Origin: Tubiluchus corallicola
Lineage: Eukaryota > Priapulida > Priapulimorpha > Priapulimorphida > Tubiluchidae
Assembly: GCA_030141605.1 (NCBI GenBank)
Contig: JAQGDQ010000050.1
Span: 690,971 to 754,970 of the forward strand
Direction of reading: 5' to 3'
DNA: 64,000 nt
Position numbers and translations under genes: made by a program. The notes under the pieces were generated by a model. That model saw nothing but the letters and a program-made list of their open reading frames with translations, was not told the DNA's origin and searched no databases. Positions 48,860 through 62,500 of this stretch are shown here, piece after piece (within the stretch, counting starts at the first letter, position 1; each line of letters starts with the position of its first letter).

Positions 48860-51735
48860 GACATCTTTCAGATTGTCAGATGGACTGTTATTTAAAACAT
48901 TTGCTAATGACTATCATTCAAAACACGGGGAATGAATACTGCACAGACTGTTGTACAGTAAACAAATGTGATGTGTTGGACATGTACGTAATAGCATATG
49001 TAAGGCAATGAGCAGGATAAAGCCTTTCTTCTAGCACTATAAATTCTGATAAGAGAAAACGTATCACTGTGTGGGTGCATATTCTGTTTTCACTTCTATA
49101 CACATGATTGTTATTTATGCGATATTATTAGCCATCAAGTGAACTTGATAAGCTGACTTGGCACCTTGAACATTGACGGCTTCACTCATGCCTCACTTCG
49201 TACCTGGTTTTGTCTAAACATTTTAGAGCGTTACCCTGTAATGTTGATTATGCAAGTTTAATCTCTGTACTGTAAAACTGTCAGAGCTTTTAGAAAACTT
49301 GTGTACATGTTTTAGCTACTGTTTTATTAATCATGTTTGTTTAACTTGAATTTTTCGGTTCTGCGGATTTGTCAAAAATCAAATTCTGATGTGTAAAATT
49401 TAATTCCGGGTACGTCTAAGTTGCCAGTGTACAAATTGATTATCAACTCTTATTTTTAAGATATGTCTTCCCTTATTACTTTGTGATAGAAATCAGTGTA
49501 GGTCAATGGTGATTGCTAATTTTGTGATTGATAGTAATTTTGTCAGTTGATTGTTATTGCCAATGAAATCTGTGATAATTGTTATAAACGGAATGTTTAT
49601 ATAAATAGAGCAATTCTTAGATTAATTCAATTCTGTTTAACAAGTCTCTTAAAATATTCTCATCATCTTGCATTTGGTATCACATAATTTACTTCACTTG
49701 GTTGGTGTCACGAAAGTTACATAATATCAAATTAGCTATATTGCAGCTGCACTTAGTACAAACACGTTCCAGCGCCCACACGAGCTTCAAATCCCTTCCT
49801 TCTGTTATAATTTGAAATTTAAACAAGTGAAAATTAAAAATTTAATGTTGCTGTTGGTGATCAGCAGTGTAAATTATAATAAAATAAACTTAGATCTCAG
49901 TCATATGCATGCATCACATCAATTCGACTAATTTTAAATTGAATCATCGACGATAGATGGCGCAAACAGTGAACTCAGCAGCATTTACTTGTAAGCATGT
50001 TGCCAATATTGTGGAATGGATGGCGAAAAAATTAATATTCTATCGTTATCTTCCAATATTTTGATTGTACCAGATACAATGAAAATAAAAGTTGCTAGCA
50101 TCTACACGTATGAAGACTTCGCGGATGGGAGACCTTGCAATTAGCGAAAGCTGGGTAGGGTAGGCCTAAGAAAAACAAAGTAGTAAGTAAAAATATACTG
50201 TTACTGTACAATACATAGTACAATTATGTATTGTATTTGTAGAACTATTGTACTTACTAGTATTGTAGTGTAGGATTCTATGAAACAATTTGAAGACATA
50301 GCTGCAGTTTTATAAGTATCTCGACATCTTCATGTCTTCTCAACATGTGTCCCTTACCTCAACCCTTCTTTTTGTTACACTTTGGTTATCAGGTCACTTG
50401 AAAAGTGCTAAATAAACTGTGCCATGCATTAAACTCACTGCTAAATTAACTTTACTGAAATTCAGAATTTCCACATTTCTAAATCAATTGTGAAAATGGT
50501 TTGTTTTCTCTTTGTCATTGTCATAGTTTGCCCAAACAATGACAAACATTTGCACTTTACAGACTGTCAGGATCTATCACTGTGAGATTATTGTGCTATA
50601 AGTCACACCACAGATCTAGAAAGTATCCACATATAAAGGTCACACTGTGCAGGCTGCAATGGTGTTTCATAGCTACTAGGATATAAAGTGACAAGTTTGC
50701 GTGGACAAGTGCAGGTCATTTTGTTTGAATTACAGAAGCTGCTATATGAACATGTACCTGGTTAATGATCTGTTGGCAAATTTTATTTTGATAAATGTAA
50801 AAAAACACATTTGGTAGCACATATATATTTTTTCTAGGCCCTGGACTCTAGTTATTCACATATCCTGAATCTCATTTCATGTGAATCATTTTGATAGGCC
50901 TGCGAAGTTTTTAAATTGCTCTACAGTATTTCTAAGCTGAAATAATATGAAGAAGTTGAGGTGCATGTTGCATAATCTTAAGAAAATCGCTGGTAAAGTT
51001 TTTCATTGTTTTTCTCGCGTTTCTACAAAAACACTTAACAACTGCACAAAAGAATGGTTGCTGTGGGCTTTGTAACAGCACTTTAAAGTTATATTTAAAT
51101 CCAGTTGATGACAGGTTCTACTTGGTGCTATCTGGGCTTGAAAATAAAAGTTTTTCGCAATTATTATACTAGTTTTTAGTCAGAGAAACAGAACTGGTTA
51201 TAAAAATTAATAATGCTGGTGATTTGATACTAGAATATGAAAGTCCATTGTATTTAGCATTCGTTTTTTAAAAACAAGAAATTGATATTCAACAATTTTT
51301 AGATGCATCAAATGTACTTTGTGATATAATGCCTTACATTATAATACTAATAGTAGCATGTTTGATTAGTTCGGTCACTTTTGTGCATAAAGGTTGATTC
51401 CAAGGTTAATGGATTACCGTTCTGGTTAAAATGCCAGAAAAAATGACATGTCACAAAAAATAAGTATAATTTTTTATATGTTTTCGTATATGTAGTTAAC
51501 ATTACTACACATCTTGTGGATTTGGCTTGATTTTCCTAAATCTTTTGCCTAAAAACCTATTTAGCAAACTATACTGTGTCATAAACTTAAGATTCTGCAT
51601 TATGACCAAAACTGCAAGTGCTGAATGTGAAAAATTTGACTTGATCTTTGTTTCAAGATCATATTTTGCTGTTGCTGAATTCTCATTACTTGATCACCTA
51701 TGAAATCTATTTTTGCAACTCCATTTTAACACGTT
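48860..51735. other. Intergenic, no gene recognised
   Basis: Contains the 3' UTR of the TBC gene of unknown length. The remaining sequence is AT-rich with stops in all frames and no motif I recognise. Confidence 0.5.
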
Positions 51736-52870
51736 TGCCCATATATCATGTGACCTAGCTACGCCAACATTTTGAAAATTTCTCAGTAAACATCTATCCT
51801 CAACTGTCTACCTATACGTGCAATAACATTTGCCCTAATTTTCATATTTTGGCTTCTAACTCTGACCTTTCCTAGACTCCAATTTCCAAAAGATACTTAA
51901 TGTGTATCTACGCCACAGGACTTAAATACCTGTGAAAAAAATTGAATTTAACTCAAAGCCCTAGGAGGAGTTGAGCAACAAATGAAAAACTGGCTGATGT
52001 CCAGTGTCCGTGACCCTTTGATTCGAGGTCATTGGTCACTATGCCAGTGTTAGCTCCTTAGCTCAGGTGTCTTTCCTGCAAGTTTTATGACTAATTGTTT
52101 TAGTATTGGAGATCCCAATTTAACACTTTCACCTATGTCATGTGACCTGGCCATGCCCACTTTTCGAAAAACTCTTAGCACACATCTATGCAATAACATA
52201 GGCTTTCAGTCCAATATTGTAAATGGATTTGAGTGACAAAGTCATTTGCCCTAATTTTCGCATTTTGGGCCCAGCCGATATGACCTTTGACCCAGGGGTC
52301 ACCATTACTATAACCCACTGTGTTTATCTACCTTAGGTGTCTACCCTGCAAGTTTTGAGATTCTAGCTCTTATACAAGTTTATAAAGTTATTGACCAAAC
52401 CCCATTTTAACAGTTTTGCCCGTCTCACGTGACCAGGCCAACGTGACTTTTCAAAAAATACTTAACGCACATCTACAACCACCCGCCTACCCACAAATGC
52501 ATAAACATTGACTCCTTTGTCCAATATTGTAAGAGAAGTTGAGCAACAAGGCCGTTTGCCATGATTTTCATGTTTTGGCTCCTACCTCGGGTCCTTAAGG
52601 AATCCCTATTTTTTAAAACCCCAGGTGCACATCTACCTCATAGTACTTAAAATAGCTGTGAAAGAATATTTGAATTAAACTCAAAGCCCTAGGAGGAGTT
52701 GAATAATAATCGAAAAACTGACTGATGTCCAGTGTCCTTCACCTTTTGACCAGAGATCACCGGCCACCATACCACTGCCTGTCCCCCACACTCAGGTATC
52801 TAACCGCCAAATTTGGCGTCTCTAGGTACTATCGTTTTGGAGTTATTCACTGCTGTAGCAGAGAAACAAA
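51736..52870 (+). repeat. Dispersed repeat block, about three ~300-350-bp units
   Basis: Recurring phrases such as atgtgacc..gccaac/gccc, cgcacatctac, gccctaattttc, agccctaggaggagttga and ccagtgtcc appear two to three times at spacing of about 300-350 bp. The family is shared with dynein intron 15 (11085-12245). Non-coding. Units are diverged, so this is an old array or nested insertions. Confidence 0.6.
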
Positions 52871-53224
52871 GAATAAACAGTTGATTTCCAATAAGATTCT
52901 GCTATATGCAGAATCTTAATGAGTTGAGAAGTTATAGTCTGGGTGTCTTACAGGAGGTGCTTCTACTGGTCGCTGATAATCCTAAGTAATTCATTAGCTG
53001 ATCAGCGGTCTGTCATGCCTGTATTGTTATCAATCTTCTGTGTGTATGTTATGCCTTGAGTTGGCTTAAGCACTTTGTGGAGTTGTATGTACTGCACCAG
53101 ATTATTCAATATTGGTAAACTAAGTATAAACAGTACTTATTTTTAACAAAATTTGAATGAACTGCAAAAACTGACCTTTGTGGATTAATTAGTTTTAGCA
53201 GAGAACTAAAACCAGAATTAAATA

Positions 53225-53679
53225 CAGTCAACCTCGGATATAAGGGACACCTCGGGACCGGAAAAAACCGTCCCTTATAGCCGAAGTTGAGTCAGACCGA
53301 GGGTGTATCTAGACCTGTACTTTTCTGCACTTTTACCCATGTTTTTATGGATTATTGCTACACATCCAGTGCGAACTGTATGTAGGAAGCTCTTTCAGTG
53401 GTGCAAGATGTATGTGACCGCGGAAACCGAGCTGTTCGAAAGCCGAATTTGCGAAAAATTGAGGTTAAAAATCGATCGATTTTGCTTTGATCATAGGGTC
53501 CCTTATATGCGAGTTAATTTACCTGGGTCTCTATTGCGCGGGACCTGAAGATGTCGTCCCTTATAACCGAAAGTCCCTTATGTCCGTGTACCTTATATAC
53601 AAAGTTTTTTACGTAGGAAAAATCGGGACAGGTGTTGGTGGTCCCTTATAGACTTGTACCGTATACCCGAGATTGACTG
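53225..53679. mobile_element. 455-bp pogo/Tigger-like MITE with TA duplication
   Basis: The left end CAGTCAACCTCGGATATAAG and the right end on the minus strand CAGTCAATCTCGGGTATACG pair over about 21 nt with 3 mismatches. They are flanked by TA at 53223-53224 and 53680-53681. The interior repeats cgtcccttat/tcccttatag phrases. There is no transposase. TA plus CAGT-type ends suits pogo/Tigger non-autonomous elements. Confidence 0.8.
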
Positions 53680-54238
53680 TACATTAATTAATGTTTCATA
53701 ATGAACTTTATTAACTTACTCTGACTAGGACATCTTAGCCTAATTCATAATGTAGCTGTAATTCAGTACAGTAGCTCTAATTCGTAATCAATTAGTTGGA
53801 GACTAGAGTGACCTTATCGATCGTAGAATGTAGCATATATGCTTAATGTCTAAATTTGTAAAACTTAGTATGGTCATATCCGAAAGGCTACGATAGCAAA
53901 GCAATCAAATTTGGCACATCCGCACTAGCAGTTGGAATGGTGTTCAGTGGTCAATACCGCTTGACCTTGTCTTTAATTTGAAATCCTGTAGGGTCTTTTA
54001 TTGTGGATTGCCCTAAGAATTTCCATCCTGTTTCCTTAGAGGCCAAACCATTCAAGTTTAACAGAAAAATTCTGCTGAAACCTGCTTGGTGAGCAATACT
54101 AGTGGAGAGTTGCTGTTGCACACTTAACTACCTATGTCACTAATAACCTGAGACTTTTGCCATTTGATAGCTGATTCCTATTCTAGTTAAGCTAGTCAAC
54201 AAGTATATAATACCCTAAAACATTTATATATAAAGGCA

Positions 54239-54244
54239 TTTATT
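54239..54244 (-). promoter_or_regulatory. Polyadenylation signal of the sulfotransferase gene
   Basis: AATAAA on the minus strand, about 56 nt after the stop codon; a candidate 3' end signal, giving a very short 3' UTR. Confidence 0.55.
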
Positions 54245-54299
54245 AATAATATTATTGTAAAATATTATCAATTTATATATTTTGTGTCTTTCTAATTTG

Positions 54300-57200
54300 C
54301 TAGTTATAGCCGAATGTAAGTCCTTCAGCTTCTAGCCATTGTGCTGTTAGTCTGTCCACTTTTTCGCTTTGAACAGGGGTGAATAAGCTTCTCCAGTCTC
54401 CAACCTTTCCTGCAAGAACAAACATGGATGATCAAGTTTGAGTGGAACTTTGCAAAAAAAAAATTGTCCACCAGCAAACATTTTTAAGTACAAGTTAAAT
54501 TTACTTGAACAATGGGTGTTTTTCATTATAGGTCTAGAGGAAGGTTATTTGTATTGTTGGGTAACATGCTTTATGTCTACATAGGTGCATATTAGAGATG
54601 GCATTGTACGCTGTTTTAGCTTCTTGGTATCCTGTGATTTTTGTGGACACAATACATCCATCTGTGCTCTAAATTGTACATTGTATGTTCCTGAGATGTG
54701 AGACCAAACTCTGACACAAGTCTGGAGCAAAACAAGAATGTTAGCATTCAAGTGAATGACATGCAATTGGCCCATTTTTATATGGTTTATTTTGCTCTTG
54801 TTACTGATGCTGGTGTCTTTGTATTTAGTTTTTTTAAAGAAAATTTCTAATATACTCTGAATGCCTAGTGCTTAAAAGAACTTAAGTGTGAAAGGTCGCT
54901 CTTCTGATGATTATCTAACTGTTAGAACTCATTTGTTTTCAGCTGTCTAGTTGAAAAGTGTACCTTTTCGCATGAACTTGCTCCCCTTGCGAACGCCACC
55001 GCGGTTCAGCATGTTTGTTTGTGGATTGTCTTTCATGCTCTTGAAACTGCAATGCTGTGCTATTCGATCCACTTGTTCCTCTGTGAGCGTTTTGCCAAGA
55101 AATGCTGCTATTTTGCGGATTTCCTTTGGTAGGTCCTACAACAAACTTATGAGTTATTAACTTTACTTGATTCGTAGTTGAAGAGAAATGAATATACAGT
55201 TTCATCTAACTAACTATAACTTAATTTTTTAGCGAAATTCTGCTTTCACCTTTCCACCGCCAACCTAAGCCCAGGATGCTTTTACACCGTTGCATTTATG
55301 GCTTTGAAAGACATTTAAATGAGATAACTATACTAACCTGAATCATATCCTCAAATTTCAAAAATAACAAATTTGGTTCGTCTCTTTGCCGCCAAGCTTC
55401 TAGAATGTGATCCCAAAATCCTCCATGTCCGGCTGAAATAAGTGGATGGATACAATCTACTAAGTTATGGTAGCCTGTGTGCATCTACTAAGTTATGGTA
55501 GCCAAAATCTAACTAAAGCTTGCATAGAAAATAGCATAAGCATCATAAACAAGAGAAAATTGTTTCTTCTAATGGATATTAAGACTGGTAGTAAAGGTTA
55601 ATCAATATATACTAGAGATTTTTAAATATTATGGAACTACAATAAATATTAGTTATCAAATATTATTCAAATAATAAAGACTTCTAATGAGCACTAAGAG
55701 GACTAGTATTATACATGTATAACAGAGATTTGGCATGTAATGATGACTAGGTATTTTTGTAGTTGTTAATAACCGTAATGGTTTGCGTGTAATTTTACCA
55801 AAGAAAGTAGATTATTTTCCCATCTTTTGCCTGAGCGCTCTTTGGCATTTCAGTAATATCCTTATATTTAGGTAACATTCGTCTTGACAGAAACATGCCT
55901 TTCCATTGGTGTAATATTCATGAATAATGTGGGTGAAGCTGCAATGCGCTGAGCATTTTCATCAAAAGAATTATTATGCAGGGTGACACAACAGCTGATA
56001 TATATATATAGATTGTAAGGCACTATAGGCCCTAAAAACAATGTAGAAAGTGCTGCCATGTCTGGCTAACATGCGTGCTCGTCGGGCGCCGCTGCTGCTA
56101 CTTATTGGATGCCCACAAAAGTAAAATTCTACCATAACTCCCTCTGCTGGGTGGCACTAATGTCAATGTTTACTTTAGTAGTTTTGTTTACAATCTGCCT
56201 CGCTGCAAATTGTAGGAAGTTCTCGAAAAATTTAAGTTATTCACTATAACTCAGTATGCTACTTGATAATTATGTAGTTTTTTTATTATATGATCATATG
56301 GGTGGCATGCTCTAATGAATGTGCAGTTGCAGACTTTTCTAAGTAAGAAAGTTACAAAGTTAACGCTACAAAGTTACAGCTACAAAGTTAATTCCTTCAT
56401 ATTTAATTCAAATTAACATATTTTGGTTTAACTGATGTTAGGCTAGCTGAGAATTGCCTGACACTGCTGGAAGTTTCTTACAATAGATGGAAATCATCGA
56501 AAAGCTGTCAAAATAAAAAAAAAACATATAATCAAGTCTCAGGCTGTTATGTATGTATTGTAACACTACATGGACGTTTTTGCTTCCTCAACAGTGTACT
56601 GTGGAGGCCACGTAGACCGCCTCAGCATGTACTGTGCCGCTGCTGTATGCGGCTCCACGGTACATGGTGAGGCAATGCATCGGAATGTCGAGCATGCAGT
56701 GTTAACCAGCCACCCACTTTATTCTCAAAAAACTTAATATCACTTTATGAATAACATTTTTAATTATTAATAACTAGTTATATTAATTAGTTAATGAGAT
56801 AATGACATTTAGGCATTCACACTGTCTACACAACTAGTACAAAAAGCTTGATTAGGAGTTCACTATATACCATCAATATCATTTTCCTTACATCACTGAG
56901 TACATACTATTAAGTTTCAGGGGGCTCTGTTTATGTTACCTGGTGAAACTTTTTTGCTTTTGAAAATAAACAAAATTTTTATTATAAAATGCCTGCACAT
57001 AATACTTAGAATTTCAGAGTCAATTACCCACCCATTTTCAGTTGTTCATCCAGAAAGATGGAGAATGACAGTTCCTTCTTATCCACAAAGCTAAAGGCAC
57101 ACGAGAAGTGATAAAATGACACAAATGTGTCCTTCGGATTTCTGGCTGTGTAGATCACCTATAACAGGGAATTTACGAAACAATATCAGTTTTCTGAAAG

Positions 57201-58814
57201 TGAATTTGTAGGAAAATGAGCTAATAATTGTATGTCAAGCATGTCTGTTACTCATGTATTACAGAAATTGTAGTGTTTTTGCTGGTCAGTGAGATTTTAT
57301 TACCTTTGGTTTAACTTGTTGGAAGCGTTTTGGCAAAAGCCCTAGAGGCAAATGTGATTTGATGAAACGAGGTCTTGATTCTTTGGTAAATTTCTTAATA
57401 TTCTCCCCTGGTGCATCTAGAAAAGGGAAGCGCTTATCCATATGTATTGCTCTCGCTGCTTCTGTGTCAGCATCATGACAGATCAACCATACCACCTCCT
57501 GAGTCCATGTTGTACCTACAATAAATGTTCTTTACAATTAGGAATACATGAAAGTTGTTACCTATGCCATACTTCTAGATTTTTCATGCTAGAGCAAGTA
57601 AGTCTGTACAATATGTAATGCAAAGTGCTAGTTTTTGGTTGTATGAATCCTTGCCAGTTTCATTTTCTTGAGCGATATTGAGTGTTTTATTCAAATTTAT
57701 AAACTAAATTTCTCTGCTTTTTGAAAAGCTTTGTGTAAATTTAACTAACATTGTTCATTTAGTATTTATTAAAACTATTTTATCACCCATCTTGATTTAA
57801 GTGCTGTTCTTATAGGCAGTATACTCACTCGTTTGCAGTTATGGACTATTAACTAATTCCTCAATGTGTATTGATGGGAACTGTATTGTTGATTGTACTT
57901 CCCATGTTGGCCATTTGACATTTTTGGCTTGAAATTACGGATTCTCGGGTGTTTTATTGTGTAGTCTGCAGAGCGCTGATTTCTTGGCTTACCTGCTTTT
58001 GGAAATGTCACTACCCATACATCGTCCTTGAAAACATCTAGATTGTCAATTTGTTCCTTCTTGTCAAAATAAAATCCAGCCTGCCAGTAATCTGAAATTG
58101 CAAGTTATTCTTTAACTAACATAAAGTTAATCCTAATTATTCTTTATTTAGTCTTGAAAAGTTCAAATTACAGGAGAAACTTGGATGTCATGCTAATTCC
58201 TGAAAGTAAACCATTCCCGAACCTAGATTTAAGCGTGCAATGTGGCATATATACTTTAAAATGCATGCAGCATTTTCTCAATAACATTATTGTGTTTGCT
58301 TTGAGTAAATATAGTATCGTAATAATCATTTAATGCTTGCTATAATTTCACCTTTTCATATTTGATTTTAGGAGCTGATGTTGGGTTTTAAGTGTATCAC
58401 ATGAATTTTGTAATATAATGATGTAAATACTTTCATCACACAACTTGAATTCAAAGTAGATTACAAACCCGTTTTAACAAACCCCGAATTCTGTATACAT
58501 TCTTTCATAATTTTTTGTTCTCTTTCTTCATTCTGTTTAGTTCAACTAGTCTATCTATCTATTTCGTATCAGTTATCAAACAATATAATTAATCAGTCTG
58601 TACACAGAATGCACAGTTATTGCACACCTGTTCCGGGTACTTCATATAGTGCTCCAATTTCTGATTTTACTCCTGATCGTTTGTGCTTCAGGACCAAATG
58701 CGCAAATCTATTCTTGTATTGTCTCCATCTTACATATCCAAATATTCCAATCCCCACTATTGCCGCAGTTGCAGTCACTCCAATCACAATGGCTTGACGG
58801 TCAATGGATGGCAT
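54300..58814 (-). CDS. SULT-family sulfotransferase with N-terminal membrane anchor (complete, 7 exons)
   Basis: Transfers sulfonate from PAPS to a hydroxyl or amine of a small acceptor. Exons, 5' to 3' on the minus strand: 58814-58628, 58091-57993, 57515-57304, 57158-57032, 55432-55338, 55135-54964, 54409-54300. Together 1002 nt, 333 residues, all phases consistent. Met 58814 follows an in-frame TAG four codons upstream. Motifs: PAPS 5'-phosphosulfate loop TFPKAGTTW (91-99), catalytic His150 in FIKSHLPLGLLP, 3'-phosphate site R172...S180 in RNPKDTFVSFYHF, and RKGKVGDW (296-303). Cytosolic SULTs are about 290-300 residues; the extra N-terminal part holds a hydrophobic segment at residues 8-28 (AIVIGVTATAAIVGIGIFGYV region) followed by RWRQYKNR. 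This predicts a signal anchor with the catalytic domain in the cytosol by the positive-inside rule. The acceptor cannot be inferred. Confidence 0.95.
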
Positions 58815-58925
58815 TGCAAAACTTGACTAGAAAAATTCAAATATGAATGCAGTTATGAATTTCAAGGTTTAGGTCACATAACTTGATAAGTAATTTTATA
58901 CTACCATGACCATTGCACAGAAAAA
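58815..58925. other. Upstream region of the sulfotransferase gene
   Basis: Should contain the 5' UTR and possibly the promoter. I see no TATA box or initiator I can defend, and a non-coding first exon further upstream is possible. Confidence 0.3.
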
Positions 58926-58929
58926 TACA

Positions 58930-59520
58930 CTTGAAAGAGTTGTTGTATTTTTGAAACCCTCTAAAAACCATAAGGCTTACCACAGTACCATACGATTCCT
59001 CCAGTCCAACACTAGAATTAGTATCACCTTCAAAGCCTATCTGTAAATCTTGCTTGATGTTTTGTTTGGCATGGAGTTTTGAAGCAAACAGTCGCTGAAG
59101 AATCTTTTACCAAAGGGCATGCAGATGACTTAAATTTCACGACCACATATGTCAGATCAGCATTTGTTACAAGTTAATTATTTTTGAGACTCACAATGTT
59201 GAACATTGTGCTGTGAAGTGCCCATTTAAGTAACCTTAATGTTAATGTTGTCTGTTTGACTTTAAAGAGTGGGTGTACTTTTGAAACCCTCTAATAAACC
59301 CCAAGGCTTATTACAATACCATACAGTCCCTCCATTCCAGCACCAGAATTAGTATCATCTTCAAAGCTTATCTGTAAATCTTGCTTTATGATTTCTTTGG
59401 CATGGAGTTGTGCAACAAAGGCAACAAAGAGTCACTGAAGAATCTTTTCCCAAAGTGCATGCAGACTACTTGCATCTCATGACCGCACATGTCAGATAGT
59501 ATTTGTTACTAGTAAATTCT
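58930..59520 (+). repeat. Diverged ~250-bp duplication
   Basis: About 58930-59175 and 59265-59520 align throughout. Shared text includes ttttgaaaccctcta, gaattagtatca, atctgtaaatcttgctt, gaagaatctttt and cacatatgtcagat/cacatgtcagat, with frequent substitutions and small indels. Non-coding in all frames, just upstream of the sulfotransferase gene. Confidence 0.8.
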
Positions 59521-62500
59521 ATTTGAAAAATCTATTTTTTAATCATAGATGATGACTAGGGTGAATCTAAAGGTTTCTTCTTTGAGTTAATATATAACAT
59601 ATTGCTGCAGAGTTGGGAGTCAAGGGTAATTCATTGGTGGGCTGTTTAACACTGTAAAAGGCAATATTAATTCTGGATTTTAAAGCGTCTGCCTAGCTGT
59701 ATAAAAACATTACTGAAGCAACCTTTCCCCGCTAGTATGCTTAAATTTGATGTACATAAATAAATAACTTGTGCATGTATAATTATTGATGACACATGTT
59801 CATTCTTGTTCGATCAATTCATTAAATGCATTACAAACATTTGTAACTGCATTACATAACTTTAATACTGTATATTAAGATATTTAAACAGTAACTTACC
59901 TTAGTAGTATACAGTATGCGCAGGCCGGTACAGTCCACAGGTGCAATTATACATAAGTGGCAGTTCAAATAGCCGTTTACATTCCTAATTACTAACAGAA
60001 TTGATAACTCAACCTGGTCAGTCTCTTTGCACTTTACACTGCAAGTTACCTATTTAAGTCATGGTCACATTTCATATGTTTGCTGTTGTAGCACTTTGTA
60101 GAGATGATGTTACACGGCGCCATCTGAAGTATGAACAGGGAGATTATTTCTACAACAGGTTCTAATAATAGGTTATTTTGCACTCATTTTTTCCTTCACA
60201 TTCACGACATGTTTTCTGGCAGTTAAAATTACCTCCCCTGAAGCAAAAATTACGTCAACTAAAAACTTGTGAAAATACAAGCAATTTCTCTTTTTAAAAT
60301 GGTGAAATATACATGATAATTCTCAAGATTACATAAATTTGATAGTTCTAGGTTAGGTAATCGAACACATGTTGAAATATAACAAATACAGAAGAGAATT
60401 TTTTGAAACTATTTTCATGGATCTTGACGTTCTTTTTTTTCGAGTCACAAATAATCTATTTAGATGTTAACCTGTACCTGTACATCATCTGTCAGCAACG
60501 TAATCAGTTACTGGTGAACTGGTCACTCCTTGGTCTTTGTTTGAGATCCTGCTCTATGCCTCCCCAATGTCAGTGTTATGATGGCAGGCTTTGTGAGGAT
60601 TCCTAAAACACTAAAGGCTTAATACCTACACAGTTTGCAACAGTATAAGGTCCAATAGTGAGCAGGACACAAAACATCTAAACAACTCTTACATTGGTAT
60701 ATTCGCAAGTCCAACCTAAACCAATTCTTTGAGCTGTAACTCTACCTTTGCCAATTTCTTAAATCTATTACTGCAATGTTAATTGCATGTTTCTAACTTT
60801 CTACCAACTTTGAAAAAGGCTCATAATTTATGTTTTTCGATACTGCATTATTAATCTTTCATTTGTCTTCAGGTAAACATATGTTATTCTGAATATTTCA
60901 CATAGCGTAACTGTTTTAACAATAACTATGCAGGCACTCTACTATTCTACAGTTAAGCAGGGCAGGGGATTGGGCGACCATTGGGTCTCTCTGCTGCATT
61001 TCTTACTTTAGTATTTTATTATCCTTCTATCTTCTTTATGTGATAAGTTGTGAGAAATTTATTTGAATTTCTGTGAGTGAATTAATCTATTTTAATTTTA
61101 TTCCTCTTTAAATCGTTGCATGTTCTTTTTTCATAAATTACAAGTAGCCCAACATTTTTTGTGGAAATGGTTTGGTTAACATTTGCAATGGCATTTGATT
61201 GACTTATAAAGTGTACAAAACAGCACCAAACTTCAATAATGATTGAATTTTTTATTTTTCTTTGTTTAATTTTTAAGCTAAATGGCATAATAAACTTGGA
61301 AACATTTTGTCCACTTCATCTGTGCCTGACTGTAGGCTTCTGAAAGTGCATGCTATTGTTATCCTGTACATTATATAATATCATTTACAAAGTCATGATT
61401 TTGAATTTCCTAATCTTGAATAACATGATCTATGGATATTTAGATTCAAATGTTTTTACTTTTTAGATTGTTTGTCTGCTAAGACTTTTAATGCATAATT
61501 GTTGTTTAACTGCTGTTAGGCTGTTTCTTTAAAAGCGATGTGATAAAAGGTGCTGTTATGAGTATGTGCTAAAATTGTACTTGTAGATGTGAGTTTCTAT
61601 TATCTAGATATAAAACGTGTTGTAGCGCTTGCACGTTGGGCACGTTCTGCAGCTGTGTTCACAAAATTCTTGAGGTGATTGTAGATAAATTATAAGTTAT
61701 AACCAAGTAGTGCCAAACATCTGTCTTATATTCAGAAAAATACACGCACAACTCTTGACTTACATGGTGATCTAAAGCAATGCTACTGTTAGTATTTTGT
61801 GCTATTGATGTGTTTTCTGCTAGCTTATTTCATTTATTTCCTCCTTTATTCAATTCAATTTGAACAGTTTTTAATTCACTGGTGTACTATCATAAAACAA
61901 ATGGCATAAACTCTGACGAATTCGAAGTTTAATACTTGTGGATTCATTCCACCATCAATAATAATTTTGAAATGAAGATTGGGAATAATTAACTAGTTAT
62001 CCACGGATTATTTCATGCTATAAATTAATCAAAATTAAGAGCTAATCTGTTTGTTGAACTATAAAGATTGAATTGGGACTTGTGGTTCTTGAGGATGATC
62101 CCTGTGGCAGAATTGTCTAGTGGTCATGGCATTTGCGTTGTAAGTAAACTGTCCTTAATTTAAATCCAGGCTCTGGCTGTAATTTTTAATAATGGTTTCT
62201 TTCCTTTTTGACAAGTTGTTCGGCTTGAAAATGTAAGAATTATGGGTTCCTTCAATCACTTCCATTACTAAACATGATACTTGTTTATTGCGAATTTTTC
62301 CAGTGTTTACATTAAAGTACATACTGGACCTTTTCTTTATCGCTTTATCGTTCATGAAAATGGCTGTATGCATATTGATCGTTAGTTCAACACTGTACAC
62401 TCGTTGCCTCACGCACTACGTTTTACCCTTTAAACCTCGCTCCTCCCCCGCCCATCTGAATGGTCTCTTCCGTCGCACGCGTCTGCTAGTGTGTAGCCAA

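Noticed and set aside
53303-53548. 81-codon plus-strand frame
   Set aside because: Entirely inside the 455-bp MITE and without any motif; a chance frame in a transposon interior.
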